Assembly: GCF_900114245.1 (NCBI RefSeq)
Contig: NZ_FOSK01000023.1
Location: 1-41,365 of the forward strand
Source: Pseudovibrio ascidiaceicola
GTDB taxonomy: Bacteria; Pseudomonadota; Alphaproteobacteria; Rhizobiales; Stappiaceae
Direction: 5' to 3'
Length of the DNA stretch: 41,365 bases
Below the pieces are notes generated by a model that was not told the origin of the DNA, did no database searches, and saw only the letters and a program-made list of their open reading frames with translations. The translations under genes and the position numbers were made by a program. Shown here piece by piece: positions 6,733 through 15,279 of this stretch; within the stretch, counting starts at the first letter, position 1, and each line of letters begins with the position of its first letter.

Positions 6733-8265
6733 ATGATCAGGCTCCTTGTTTCTCTTGGGTCGGCTGTTCTTTCAGCATCGGCTTGTCTTGCTGACCCCAC
6801 GGCTCTTTATCAAACGCACTGCGTGGAGTGCCACGGTGAAAACCGTTTGGGCTTGATTGGGCCGGCTCTGCTTCCTGAAACTTTGGGGAGTATGCGCGGC
6901 ACCGCATTGCAAGACACAATCAAGCACGGTCGAGACGCAACTGAGATGCCGTCCTTTCAGGATGTCCTGAGCGACCATCAGATTGATGAACTCAGCGCTT
7001 TTCTCAAGATGCCATTGAAGCCCACACCGACATGGACGATGGCACAGATTTCTGCGAGCCTGATTGCCAACGATGAATATAAAGCGACTGTGAAACCTGT
7101 CTGGTCAGCCGATCCCATGAACCTGACATTGGTCGTGGAGACGCTGGACCATTCTGTCAGCGTGGTGGATGGCGATAACTTTCAAGTTCTGACGCGTTTC
7201 AAGATTCCGTTCGGGACACGCGGGCAGCCCAAGTTCTCCCCTGATGGGCGATACGTCTACATCATGTCCCGCGATGGCTGGATCCTGAAGTATGACCTTT
7301 ATGCGTTGCAGGAGGTGAGCCGCATCCGTGCCGGGCTGAACAGCCGAAATATTGCTTTGAGCCATGATGGCAAATGGATTGCTGTGGCGAACTATCTGCC
7401 CAACACATTTGTTATTCTCTCCGCTAATGATTTGAGCCCGCAGAAACTAGAAGAGGTTCAAGGCAAGGACGGTACACCAAGCCGTGTCTCTGCCGTTTAC
7501 CTCGCCGCTAAACGCAAGAGCTTTGTGTTGGCACTGAAGGATACGCCCTCTATCTGGGAGGTGTTTTATGGTCCCAATCCGCCGCATTACGGATTTGCCC
7601 ATGACTGGCGCGTTGAGGGGCCTGCTCCTAACAAAGACCCGTTCCCTTTGCGCAAGATCACTGTCAAAAGTTTGGTTGAAGATTTCTATCTCGACCCAAG
7701 CGATGAATACGTGATGGGTGCTTCACCCAGTGGTGTTGGTGGGCAGGTGGTTGATTTGGTCATTGGACATAAGATTGCTGATCTGGACTTGGCAGGCCTG
7801 CCACATCTGGGCTCGGGTTCCACCTGGAAGATGGGTGAGCAGATCGTCATGGCCACCCCGCACCTGAGAGAACCGCTGGTTTCCATTGTAGACATGAAAT
7901 CATGGGAGACCATCAAGCAGATTGAGGTGCTCGGCTCCGGCTTCTTCACCCGCACGCATGAGAGCTCACCCTATGTCTGGGTAGATGTGTTCTTTGGTCC
8001 AGACAAAGATGCGATCCAGGTGATAGACAAACAAAGCCTTGAGATTGTGAAGACCCTGCGCCCTCAGAAAGGCTCCCGTGCAGCCCATGTAGAGTTCACA
8101 GATGATGGCAAATACGCGATGGTTTCTGTGTGGGAAGAAGATGGGGCTGTCATCGTCTATGATGCACAAACGCTGGAAGAGGTGCGCCGTTTGCCTATGA
8201 AAAAGCCTCGGGGCAAGTACAACGTCGGCAACAGGATTGTGAGCACGGGAGAAGCAGGTAAGTAA
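6733..8265 (+). CDS. nirN: Cytochrome c/haem d1 protein NirN
   Basis: NirN is a periplasmic NirS paralogue that oxidises dihydro-haem d1 to haem d1 and hands it to NirS. The 510-residue protein has a signal peptide (about 1-20, ending SACLA), a haem c motif CVECH at 30-34 and a d1-type propeller. It lacks the NirS HDG histidine motif (the equivalent stretch reads LVEDFYLDPSDEY) but has LPHLGSGSTW, ATPHLREP, RTHESSPYVWVD and AAHVEFTDDG, typical of NirN. Length is close to the usual of about 490-510. The start at 6733 has no strong ribosome site. Its presence implies that haem d1 is made in this organism, but none of nirE, nirJ, nirF or nirD/L/G/H is in the window. Confidence 0.85.
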   Translation: MIRLLVSLGSAVLSASACLADPTALYQTHCVECHGENRLGLIGPALLPETLGSMRGTALQDTIKHGRDATEMPSFQDVLSDHQIDELSAFLKMPLKPTPTWTMAQISASLIANDEYKATVKPVWSADPMNLTLVVETLDHSVSVVDGDNFQVLTRFKIPFGTRGQPKFSPDGRYVYIMSRDGWILKYDLYALQEVSRIRAGLNSRNIALSHDGKWIAVANYLPNTFVILSANDLSPQKLEEVQGKDGTPSRVSAVYLAAKRKSFVLALKDTPSIWEVFYGPNPPHYGFAHDWRVEGPAPNKDPFPLRKITVKSLVEDFYLDPSDEYVMGASPSGVGGQVVDLVIGHKIADLDLAGLPHLGSGSTWKMGEQIVMATPHLREPLVSIVDMKSWETIKQIEVLGSGFFTRTHESSPYVWVDVFFGPDKDAIQVIDKQSLEIVKTLRPQKGSRAAHVEFTDDGKYAMVSVWEEDGAVIVYDAQTLEEVRRLPMKKPRGKYNVGNRIVSTGEAGK

Positions 8266-9175
8266 CCCTACAATTCATTCCAGATGAGTGATCTGTTGAT
8301 CGCTTGTGACTTCCCCTGCTTTAAAGCAAATCTCTGACTTCAGCGCAAACGTAGCTGAAGACAGAGGGGCTGCAGAGTAAAATTTTCACTTTGACCTTAT
8401 TGATTCCAAAAACGTTAGAACTCGGTGATTTTTGATGTTTGGTTGGTTTTGAGTTCTGGAGCTCTCCGGTGTCCTCCCGGCCATCGCGCCGGGATGATAT
8501 CGATGGATGGGGCAAAGACTGTCTCAAAAACTTATCCCCCTCCTGAACTCCTCCCATATTCTGAACCTATGCCTACGTAACGGGCTGCTGGCGGAGCGAC
8601 CGTCAGTTTGTCGTAGGTTGGGCGGGGCTTCTGGAAGACGTAACGCACCTTTCAGAGGTCCGGTGAACCGAACTTCAAACGTGACCGCATGGTTTGAGGG
8701 GAAGGGCCCAGGACTATAGGGTATCACGCGGCGACAAGTGCAGATGTACCGGTGAGGTAACTCACTTTTGCAAAAGTGTTTGTCAAAGACGGAGGAACTG
8801 TCTGGTCAGGGAAACCTGACTGGATAAGCCACTTTCTTTCCGGGAAACCGGCTATCGTGCCTTATAGGCAAAAGAGGCGACGTAGTTCATTCAAAGAAAG
8901 CCCGGGCAAGGCGTGTAGCCAATGCCGAAGAATCATTACTAATAAATAGCGCAGGTATTGCCTGCCGCCTTGCTCATCCCGACTTCCGGGAATTCTGGTT
9001 CCACACTGCATGAGAGGTCATGTGGTGGTTTCAGTGCTTGTGCGATCATAAGCCACCTAAGGGATGTTTTGGGCGAACTGAGGTACCGAAACACTCTCCT
9101 CTCTTTAGGCTGCCCGTATTCTCACTCAAAACCTGAAACCACTTTTCGGGAACATTTTTGAAATGCAGAGTGCAC
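8266..9175. other. About 900 bp gene-free, hairpin-rich intergenic region
   Basis: No convincing protein frame is present; short frames on both strands at 8500-8730 overlap one another and look like chance. Structure is abundant. There is a 7-bp inverted repeat TCCCGGC/GCCGGGA at 8475-8494. A cluster of perfect hairpins lies at 8763-8973 and is listed separately. A degenerate copy of the alphaproteobacterial repeat core, GAAACCACTTTTCGGG, lies near 9135-9150. Confidence 0.5.
8763..8973 (+). ncRNA. Candidate structured RNA (hairpin cluster, two GAAA tetraloops)
   Basis: Four perfect elements lie in 211 bases. They are the palindrome CACTTTTGCAAAAGTG (8763-8778), the stem GTCAGG-GAAA-CCTGAC (8805-8820, extendable by wobble pairs), the stem CCGG-GAAA-CCGG (8840-8851), and a closing helix GCAAGGCG/CGCCTTGC (8906-8913 with 8966-8973). 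The closing helix encloses GCAGG-TATTG-CCTGC (8951-8965). Two GNRA tetraloops and a nested helix suggest a folded RNA. It does not match RNase P, tmRNA, SRP RNA, 6S RNA or a cobalamin riboswitch as I know them. The strand is assumed from the GAAA loops. Confidence 0.35.
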
Positions 9176-9189
9176 TTAATAATAGTCAA
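9176..9189 (+). promoter_or_regulatory. FNR/NnrR/DNR-type activator box upstream of nnrS
   Basis: TTAAT-AATA-GTCAA has the same 5-4-5 dyad as the box before the cd1 gene (2196-2209) and shares the right half GTCAA plus its flanking G. At -41.5 it predicts transcription from about 9224, leaving a 60-base leader to nnrS. Confidence 0.55.
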
Positions 9190-9286
9190 GGACATGACGG
9201 GTTAGATTGGGGAAGCTGATTGGAAAGCTTACGCATCGATCACTGAATGTGCACGCGCGCATCAACAAAAGCCAAAAGAGCGCCTC

Positions 9287-10480
9287 ATGTCGACCACTAT
9301 GGAACAAGTCAGATCCTGGCAAGGCCCTGTGCTATTCAGTTATGGGTTCAGGCCGTTCTTCCTCGCCAGCGCAGTCTGGGCAATTGTGCTTATGCTGCTC
9401 TGGATTCCGCTTATTTCAGGCCACATTGAGCTGCCTGTCGCATTTGATCCGGTTTCATGGCACGCGCATGAGTTTCTTTTTGGCTATCTAAGCGCCGTTG
9501 TTGCAGGCTTTTTGCTAACTGCCATTCCCAACTGGACCGGGCGTATGCCCATTGTGGGCAGACCACTCATTTTCCTGTTCAGTCTTTGGGTGATTGGCCG
9601 CGCCGCAATCTTATTTGGCGCCTACCTTCCAGCAGGCATTGTCGCCGCGCTTGATGTTGCAATGCCATTGGTGCTGGCTATTGCGTGCCTACGTGAAATC
9701 ATGGCAGGCAAAAACTGGCGCAATCTGATCGTGCTGGGTCTGCTGGGCCTGCTGATTGCAGCCAACTTGTTGTTCCATTGGGAAGCCTGGAGTGATGGGT
9801 ACGCGGCACAGGGCTATGGTATGCGCTTAGGGATTTCGACGATGGTTCTTATGGTGGGGCTTATCGGTGGTCGGATCATTCCTTCCTTCACCCGCAACTG
9901 GCTGGTGAAACAAGGCAGTAAGAGCCTTCCCGCGAGCCCAATGCAGACGTTCGACAAGATCTCCCTACTTACCCTCCTGATCGCACTGCTTGTCTGGACT
10001 GCGCTTCAAGATCATTGGCTTGCAGGTGCGGTGCTTCTGATTGCCGGAGCGGTGCACTTTGCACGATTGGCTCGCTGGAAGGGACAGTACACCTTCAAAG
10101 AACCTCTGGTCCTGGTGCTGCATGCGAGCTATCTGTTTATGCCGCTGGGTCTGCTTGCACTTGGCTTTGCAATTCTCCAACCAGACCTGGTGGACATCAC
10201 CGGAGCCCAACACCTACTTATGGCTGGCGTCCTAGGTATGATGACGCTAGCCGTCATGACCCGCGCAACCCTCGGACACACAGGCATGGAGCTCAAAGCA
10301 AGCCGCGGCGCCACCTTCCTCTACTGCGCAATGGCCACATCAGTCCTCCTGCGCTTATCCGCAGGCCTATTCCCAGACCTCGCAACCCGCCTCTACGACG
10401 CCTCAGCCCTCGCCTGGATCCTGGCGTTTGTGGTCTACGTGGCGACGTTCGGACCACTGCTGGCTTGGGGGAAGAAGTGA
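9287..10480 (+). CDS. nnrS: NnrS family haem- and copper-containing membrane protein
   Basis: NnrS is a polytopic inner-membrane protein associated with denitrification and nitric oxide stress tolerance. The 397-residue protein is very hydrophobic with about twelve predicted helices. It carries the family signature near the N-terminus: FRPFF, WHAHEFLFGY, AGFLLTAIPNWTGR. Further signatures are GGRIIPSFTRNWL, HLLMAGVLGMM and MTRATLGHTG, with conserved His and Arg residues likely to bind haem or metal. The start at 9287 has only a weak site (AAGAG); Met at 9299 is an alternative. It is convergent with the efflux operon, with only 10 bases between stops. An FNR-type box upstream links it to the cd1 module. 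Confidence 0.9.
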   Translation: MSTTMEQVRSWQGPVLFSYGFRPFFLASAVWAIVLMLLWIPLISGHIELPVAFDPVSWHAHEFLFGYLSAVVAGFLLTAIPNWTGRMPIVGRPLIFLFSLWVIGRAAILFGAYLPAGIVAALDVAMPLVLAIACLREIMAGKNWRNLIVLGLLGLLIAANLLFHWEAWSDGYAAQGYGMRLGISTMVLMVGLIGGRIIPSFTRNWLVKQGSKSLPASPMQTFDKISLLTLLIALLVWTALQDHWLAGAVLLIAGAVHFARLARWKGQYTFKEPLVLVLHASYLFMPLGLLALGFAILQPDLVDITGAQHLLMAGVLGMMTLAVMTRATLGHTGMELKASRGATFLYCAMATSVLLRLSAGLFPDLATRLYDASALAWILAFVVYVATFGPLLAWGKK

Positions 10481-10490
10481 GGGGTGAAAA

Positions 10491-11636
10491 CTACTGAAAC
10501 AGCAGTGGTGCTGGGGGTTCTTCTGGTGTGGTTGTGTCGTTGGCGGTGTCGGTTAGGACCAGGACGGAGACGGTTGTGCCTACGCGAAGGAGGATGTCTT
10601 TGGGAATGTCTGTGAGTTTTACGCGGACTGGGATACGCTGTGCAAGGCGGATCCATTCGAAGGTGGGGTTGATGTTGGGCAGAAGATCGGAGCCGGTGCT
10701 GCCGTCTGATTGAGAGATGCCCCAACCGATGCTTTCGACTTCTCCGTGGACCACCTGATCAGGGTAGGCCATGAGGGTCATGATGACCTTATCGCCGATG
10801 TCTATTCTGCGGATTTTTGTTTCTGGAAAGTATGCATCGATCCAGAAACTGGAGATGTCCACGAGTGCAAGGGCTGGCTGGTTTTCGACTGTTTGACTGC
10901 CCAAACGAAGGTTAAGATTGGTGACGTAGCCAGAAACTGGTGCGGATACATGTGAGAACCCTAGGTCCAGCTCCGCCATGCGTAATGCTGCTTTGGCAGA
11001 GCGTAACTGAGCGTTCTCGTCTCCTTTCGCTCCAAGTGTTGCCACGACCTGAGCCAGAGTTGCTTTTGCTTCAACAAGCGCAGCTTCAGCCTGGGCCAGA
11101 CCTGATTGTGCTTGTTCAGCATCTGCCAGAGCAACAATGTAGCTTTTTTCGATTTGGTCATAAGTACGCTGAGTGACGAAGCCATCCTTCAGAAGCTTTG
11201 CGTTTCTCTCCAGATTCCCCTTAATGTTTTTTAGGGTGGCTATGGATGAACGTACTTCCGAGTTTGCTTGCTCAATGTTTGAGCGGTATTGAGCGACGCT
11301 GGCCTCAGCCGCATCTCGTTCTCTTGCAAGGGCGTTGAGCTGATCGACTGTCTGGTCCAGATCGGCTTTCTTTTCCGCGTAGGTTGCTTCAAATGTCCTT
11401 GGATCGATACGGAAAAGCAGTTGCCCTGCTTGGACGCTCTGATTGTCTTTGATTGGAAGATCCACGATTGGGCCGGAGACGCGGGTTGCAATTTGGATGA
11501 CGTTCGCTCTGACCTGGCCATCGCGTGTCCATGGATTTTGCAGGTAGGCATAGTATTTGTAGGCGAAGGCGAGCACTGCCACGCCAACGATAGTGCCTGT
11601 GATTATTGCTTTATGTATGGGTTTTAATGCTTTCAT
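10491..11636 (-). CDS. HlyD-family membrane fusion protein of an efflux pump (AaeA/EmrA-like)
   Basis: Periplasmic adaptor that links the FUSC permease encoded upstream to an outer-membrane channel. It has 381 residues: one N-terminal membrane helix (about 10-27), then YLQNPWTRDGQVRANVIQIA, a split lipoyl domain (VSGPIVDLPIKDNQSVQAGQ), a helical hairpin (about 90-200, Ala/Glu/Gln-rich) and the second lipoyl half with FSHVSAPVSGYV. The start at 11636 overlaps the stop of the DUF1656 gene by four bases, indicating translational coupling. An in-frame ATG 41 codons upstream lies inside DUF1656 and is unlikely. Confidence 0.9.
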   Translation of the reverse strand: MKALKPIHKAIITGTIVGVAVLAFAYKYYAYLQNPWTRDGQVRANVIQIATRVSGPIVDLPIKDNQSVQAGQLLFRIDPRTFEATYAEKKADLDQTVDQLNALARERDAAEASVAQYRSNIEQANSEVRSSIATLKNIKGNLERNAKLLKDGFVTQRTYDQIEKSYIVALADAEQAQSGLAQAEAALVEAKATLAQVVATLGAKGDENAQLRSAKAALRMAELDLGFSHVSAPVSGYVTNLNLRLGSQTVENQPALALVDISSFWIDAYFPETKIRRIDIGDKVIMTLMAYPDQVVHGEVESIGWGISQSDGSTGSDLLPNINPTFEWIRLAQRIPVRVKLTDIPKDILLRVGTTVSVLVLTDTANDTTTPEEPPAPLLFQ

Positions 11637-11845
11637 ATCGGAATAACCCAACTTCCAATTACTGCGGTATAGATGACTGCCAAAGCTATGAAGACGCCGG
11701 GCGGATAGAGGAGAAATCTGGAAAGCCGGTATCTGTTTAATAGGCGTGATGTGGTCCAACTAAGAAGCAAACCCAAGAACGAAGCGATCAAGAGAGGGGG
11801 GAAGTAAACAGAACCAAAAGCCCATTCACCAGGATATCCATTCAT
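11633..11845 (-). CDS. DUF1656 small membrane protein (AaeX-like)
   Basis: A 70-residue protein with two predicted membrane helices (about 15-30 and 46-66) and the family look FGSVYFPPLLIASFLG, RFLLYPPGVFIALAV. DUF1656 genes usually sit between a FUSC permease and its HlyD adaptor, exactly as here (14 bases after the permease, overlapping the adaptor start). Function in the pump is unknown. Confidence 0.85.
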   Translation of the reverse strand: MNGYPGEWAFGSVYFPPLLIASFLGLLLSWTTSRLLNRYRLSRFLLYPPGVFIALAVIYTAVIGSWVIPI

Positions 11846-11859
11846 TGACGCATACTCCT

Positions 11860-14010
11860 TTAAAAACGAGCTTCCTTCAGATATGGCCAGTTGACCTTTT
11901 GAGATTGCTTTTCGTAGTCCTCTAATGCCTGATAAACACTGCGAATACCTCCAAGAATGCGATAGACATTTAACTGTTCTCCTAACTCTACTTCGTCTTT
12001 GTTTTGCCTTTGCATGGCCTTGGATATGGTTTCTTCTATTTCCGGAAGTTTGATTTCGCGTTCTTTTGCAGCGGCTTCTAATGCCTTTCCAGAGGGCTCT
12101 TCTACCAGTCCGGCGAGATCAGTCTTCAATTGGATGCTCCACCCGTGAATCTCCTGCTTTAGCACTGCATAAAATTGGTTCTCTTCTGCAGTTTTGAACT
12201 CGTCCATCAGAACAGTGAGGCGAATGGAAAGAGCTTCAAGCACAACGATAATTTTGATTAATTCGCTTTTCTCAATTTTGGGAGAAATCTCTGCTATCCA
12301 GCCTCGCATAATATGTGGGATGTTCTGGATTTCGTTGACATAATGCCGCCTCAGATAGCGCCGCCAGACAGTATCTTTTGAGGTGATACCGTTATTTTGA
12401 TCGGCCAGAAGGTAACTTGCACCGTTGAAGAAACGGCGTAGCAGGTTGAGGTATTGGATCTCTGGTCGAAGGTTGAGTGTGAATGTAGAAACACCCGTAA
12501 ATATCGCTATGACTATCAGGAAAACGAGCAGCTGATCGACTGCATAGCTAAAGCTGTATGTCTGATTGTTACTTATACCGGTCGTCATGACGAGGTTGGC
12601 AAGGCCAAACATTCGTCCCAGGGTCGCCTCGGGAGAGTGAAAGAAATAAGAAATGGAAAAAACAGATATGAAAATGACCGCGCCCAAAGACCAGAAGCTA
12701 TGTAAATGCGGCATTAATAAAAGGTAGATGCATGCCGCGAAGATCGTTGATGGGACGCCTATTTTGAGTAACGTTAGGGGCCTGATGTACGGGTCTGTTG
12801 ACAAGGAAATGCTGTACACACCTGCCAGGATAAGGAGCACTGAGCCGCCTGGAATATCCGGGACATAAATGTAGATAATGTAAGCAACCCAAAGGCATAG
12901 AAATGCTCGAAAAGCGCCTTTCAAGGCTCCAATGTTAATGATGTAATTTTTTTGCGGATGTGTAATTGTGAAGCTTGTATCAGAACGCTGGTGTAAGCCA
13001 AATATGACGGCGTTTATCTCATATAGCTGATATGTAATGTTCTCGAGATTCTTAAGTTGATTAACGTAAAGCGAAAGAGCTGCTTTCTCGAGTTGCTTCA
13101 GCCCTGTGGTATCGGATGTGTTTACATGAAACTCTCGTTGTGGACTGGTGTAGCTCATGTGGTCATCGGAAGACATCTGGGCGATGCCAGCTAAACGGTG
13201 CTCGATTTCCTCCATATATTGCTTGCGCCAAGGCAGGTGTTTTTCAAGATCAAGTCCTTGAACGTCGTCTATGTTTTGTCGGCAAGCTTCGATTGCTCGT
13301 TCGTAGTCGATCCAGAGTTTGGATGTATCCTTCCATAAATCGTGGACTTCCCAGATTTCATAGCTTTCGAGTTGGGCAATATTAGAAAGCTCCTCAAATC
13401 TGGCTTGCAGCGCTGAGAATTTGCCTTGTTGCTTCAGGTATTGCCGCGGTGCGCGTGAGAACCCATTGTCCAATGTGTCTTGAAAGATGCTAGCGGCAGC
13501 GCGACTGAGTTGGCTGGTTGTGCCGTAAAGTGCTTTGGCTGATGTTTTTGGCCAGAGTATTGCTGAGACTACACTGTAGGTGATCACGCCTAAAGCGGTC
13601 TCTTCGATCCGTAACATTGCGGTATAAAATGCTGGTTCATTGCTTGAGGCTGAATCTACCGCGACAATAATTGTTACGAAGCCAGCCACGTTCCAAAAGT
13701 AAGCATTTCGTGTGGTGCTTTTCATATAAGTGCAAATTAAAACAAAGCTGGATAGGACAACCATAAACATCCAGCGTTGTTGCGGATATAAAGACAGGAT
13801 CACCAGTGCAGCGACCGCTGCAAGGAGTGTCCCGCCAATGCGCTGCGCGCCTTTGTTGAAAGATTGCCCTGATGTTTCCAGCGAGATAAATGCAACGGCA
13901 AGCCCAGCCCAGTACGGGCGGTCCCAATCCATGTAGAGTGCAATGGCGTAGGCGATCACCATTGCTAACCCAACCTTGATTGAATCCTTTGCTTTGTCGC
14001 TGAGAAACAT
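11860..14010 (-). CDS. FUSC-family permease (AaeB-like aromatic acid/fusaric acid efflux)
   Basis: Inner-membrane exporter of aromatic carboxylates or related toxic compounds. The 716-residue protein has the family two-block layout: an N-terminal group of helices (about 10-160, beginning KVGLAMVIAYAIALYMDWDR, PYWAGLAVAFISLE), a cytoplasmic helical stretch (about 165-340), a second membrane group (about 350-510) and a long cytoplasmic tail. It is the first gene of a three-gene minus-strand operon (permease, DUF1656, HlyD). An LysR gene lies 146 bases upstream on the same strand and may regulate it. The substrate cannot be read from the sequence. Confidence 0.88.
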   Translation of the reverse strand: MFLSDKAKDSIKVGLAMVIAYAIALYMDWDRPYWAGLAVAFISLETSGQSFNKGAQRIGGTLLAAVAALVILSLYPQQRWMFMVVLSSFVLICTYMKSTTRNAYFWNVAGFVTIIVAVDSASSNEPAFYTAMLRIEETALGVITYSVVSAILWPKTSAKALYGTTSQLSRAAASIFQDTLDNGFSRAPRQYLKQQGKFSALQARFEELSNIAQLESYEIWEVHDLWKDTSKLWIDYERAIEACRQNIDDVQGLDLEKHLPWRKQYMEEIEHRLAGIAQMSSDDHMSYTSPQREFHVNTSDTTGLKQLEKAALSLYVNQLKNLENITYQLYEINAVIFGLHQRSDTSFTITHPQKNYIINIGALKGAFRAFLCLWVAYIIYIYVPDIPGGSVLLILAGVYSISLSTDPYIRPLTLLKIGVPSTIFAACIYLLLMPHLHSFWSLGAVIFISVFSISYFFHSPEATLGRMFGLANLVMTTGISNNQTYSFSYAVDQLLVFLIVIAIFTGVSTFTLNLRPEIQYLNLLRRFFNGASYLLADQNNGITSKDTVWRRYLRRHYVNEIQNIPHIMRGWIAEISPKIEKSELIKIIVVLEALSIRLTVLMDEFKTAEENQFYAVLKQEIHGWSIQLKTDLAGLVEEPSGKALEAAAKEREIKLPEIEETISKAMQRQNKDEVELGEQLNVYRILGGIRSVYQALEDYEKQSQKVNWPYLKEARF

Positions 14011-14156
14011 ATCCTCACTCGCTGACGTTTCCAGTGGTTCCTGAAAAGCACTCCAGTCAAAATAGGTTGAAGACGTGTGGGATAGGTTTTGGTTTTTCTT
14101 TCAATTCGTTGCGTTGTTTCATCATCCATTTGCGCGGTGATAAGACATGGAGGTCT

Positions 14157-15035
14157 TTAGGCTACGTGCTCGGGCAGCTCAGAAAGTAACCAGTTTTTGA
14201 AGAGGGTGGTTGCTGGTGTGGTTGGTTTGGATTTGAGGTGGGTGAGCCAGTACTTGCCGGTTGTGATCTCGTTAGGAAATGGTCTGACTAAACGGCCCTC
14301 TGATATTCTGCGCTTGAACATGCCGTAGGGCAGAAGCGCGATGCCGAGGCCAGCTTCGACCATGTCGGCCATGGCGACGGATGAATCGAAGACTGAGCCT
14401 GTTATTTTTGGGCAAGGCGTTGATGCGTTTTGGAACCATAATTCCCATTCATCTGAACGGTAGGACCGGAAAAGAATGTGCTTGGTGAGATCCTGAGGGG
14501 TTTTGAGGGACGCTCCAATATCTGGTGAGCATAAGGGGGTTAAAGGTGTTGTCAGCAATGGTATCGCTTGCAGGCCAGGCCAGAGACCTTCTCCAAATCG
14601 TATTGCAATATCAAGGCCTTCTTTGGCTATGTCGACGCGGTTGTTGTTGGTGAACAGGCGCAGGTTCACACCGGGGTGTTTTTGCTGAAAATCTGGCAGC
14701 CGCTCTATGAGGTAGCCAGTTGCAAAGGTGGTCACAACGCCCACATTGAGAGTTTCCTGATAGCGACCATCAAGAAAACGATCGAGGACATTTCCGATCC
14801 TGTCGAAGCTTTGGGTGAGGATGGGGTGTAGGACTGTGCCTTCATCGGTGAGGATCAGACCTTTTGGTGTGCGGTGGAAAAGAGATGTGCCGAGCAGTTC
14901 TTCCAGCGCGATAAGTTGATGGCTTACAGCAGCTTGTGTGACACGCAGCTCGATTGCAGCGCGGGTAAAACTGCCTTGCCGGGCTGCGACTTCGAAGGCG
15001 CGCAGGGCGTTGAGGGGGATATTTGGACGGTCCAT
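14157..15035 (-). CDS. LysR-family regulator, AmpR-like
   Basis: DNA-binding regulator of 292 residues. The N-terminal winged helix-turn-helix (1-60) starts IPLNALRAFEVAARQGSFTR and continues AAIELRVTQAAVSHQ, close to AmpR/GcvA regulators. An effector-binding domain covers about 90-290. It is transcribed divergently from a class A beta-lactamase, the classical ampR-bla arrangement, which suggests control of that gene through cell-wall recycling fragments. It also lies just upstream of and co-directional with the FUSC efflux operon, so a role there is the alternative. Palindromes in the 244-base intergenic region are candidate operators. Confidence 0.85.
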   Translation of the reverse strand: MDRPNIPLNALRAFEVAARQGSFTRAAIELRVTQAAVSHQLIALEELLGTSLFHRTPKGLILTDEGTVLHPILTQSFDRIGNVLDRFLDGRYQETLNVGVVTTFATGYLIERLPDFQQKHPGVNLRLFTNNNRVDIAKEGLDIAIRFGEGLWPGLQAIPLLTTPLTPLCSPDIGASLKTPQDLTKHILFRSYRSDEWELWFQNASTPCPKITGSVFDSSVAMADMVEAGLGIALLPYGMFKRRISEGRLVRPFPNEITTGKYWLTHLKSKPTTPATTLFKNWLLSELPEHVA

Positions 15036-15040
15036 GCCTA

Positions 15041-15053
15041 TTAGTTTTTCTAA
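15041..15053. promoter_or_regulatory. Candidate LysR/AmpR operator TTAG-N5-CTAA
   Basis: TTAGTTTTTCTAA is a perfect 4-bp-arm dyad, fits the LysR T-N11-A pattern and lies five bases before the regulator's own start codon, a position suited to autoregulation. Confidence 0.4.
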
Positions 15054-15086
15054 TATTTGTGTCGAGAATTAGTCGTTTGTGGCTCT

Positions 15087-15104
15087 ACCTAAAAGTGTTT
15101 AGGT
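15087..15104. promoter_or_regulatory. Candidate operator in the regulator/beta-lactamase intergenic region
   Basis: ACCTAAA-AGTG-TTTAGGT is a perfect 7-bp-arm palindrome between the two divergent genes. It could be the main binding site of the AmpR-like protein. Confidence 0.4.
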
Positions 15105-15279
15105 CTGAAGGTGCATCTGACTAGTAAGGTGTCCATTACAAAGACATTTCAGATTTAAACGCAGGTTTTGGCGAATTTATGCTGCTGAGTGCTAGGCTTT
15201 GCGGTAATGGCCAAGCTGTATCTAAACTATAAGAATTATTTGTTTTGGGCACGCTCTTTGTCATTTTAGGAGTTTGACT

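Noticed and set aside
8500-8730. Overlapping 67-70-residue frames on both strands
   Set aside because: They cover one another, have Arg/Pro/Ser-rich compositions typical of non-coding translation, and lack ribosome sites.
8785-8860. Resemblance to RNase P RNA (GGAGGAA, GGATAA) or a cobalamin riboswitch
   Set aside because: The conserved core segments and pseudoknot partners of either RNA are not present in order.
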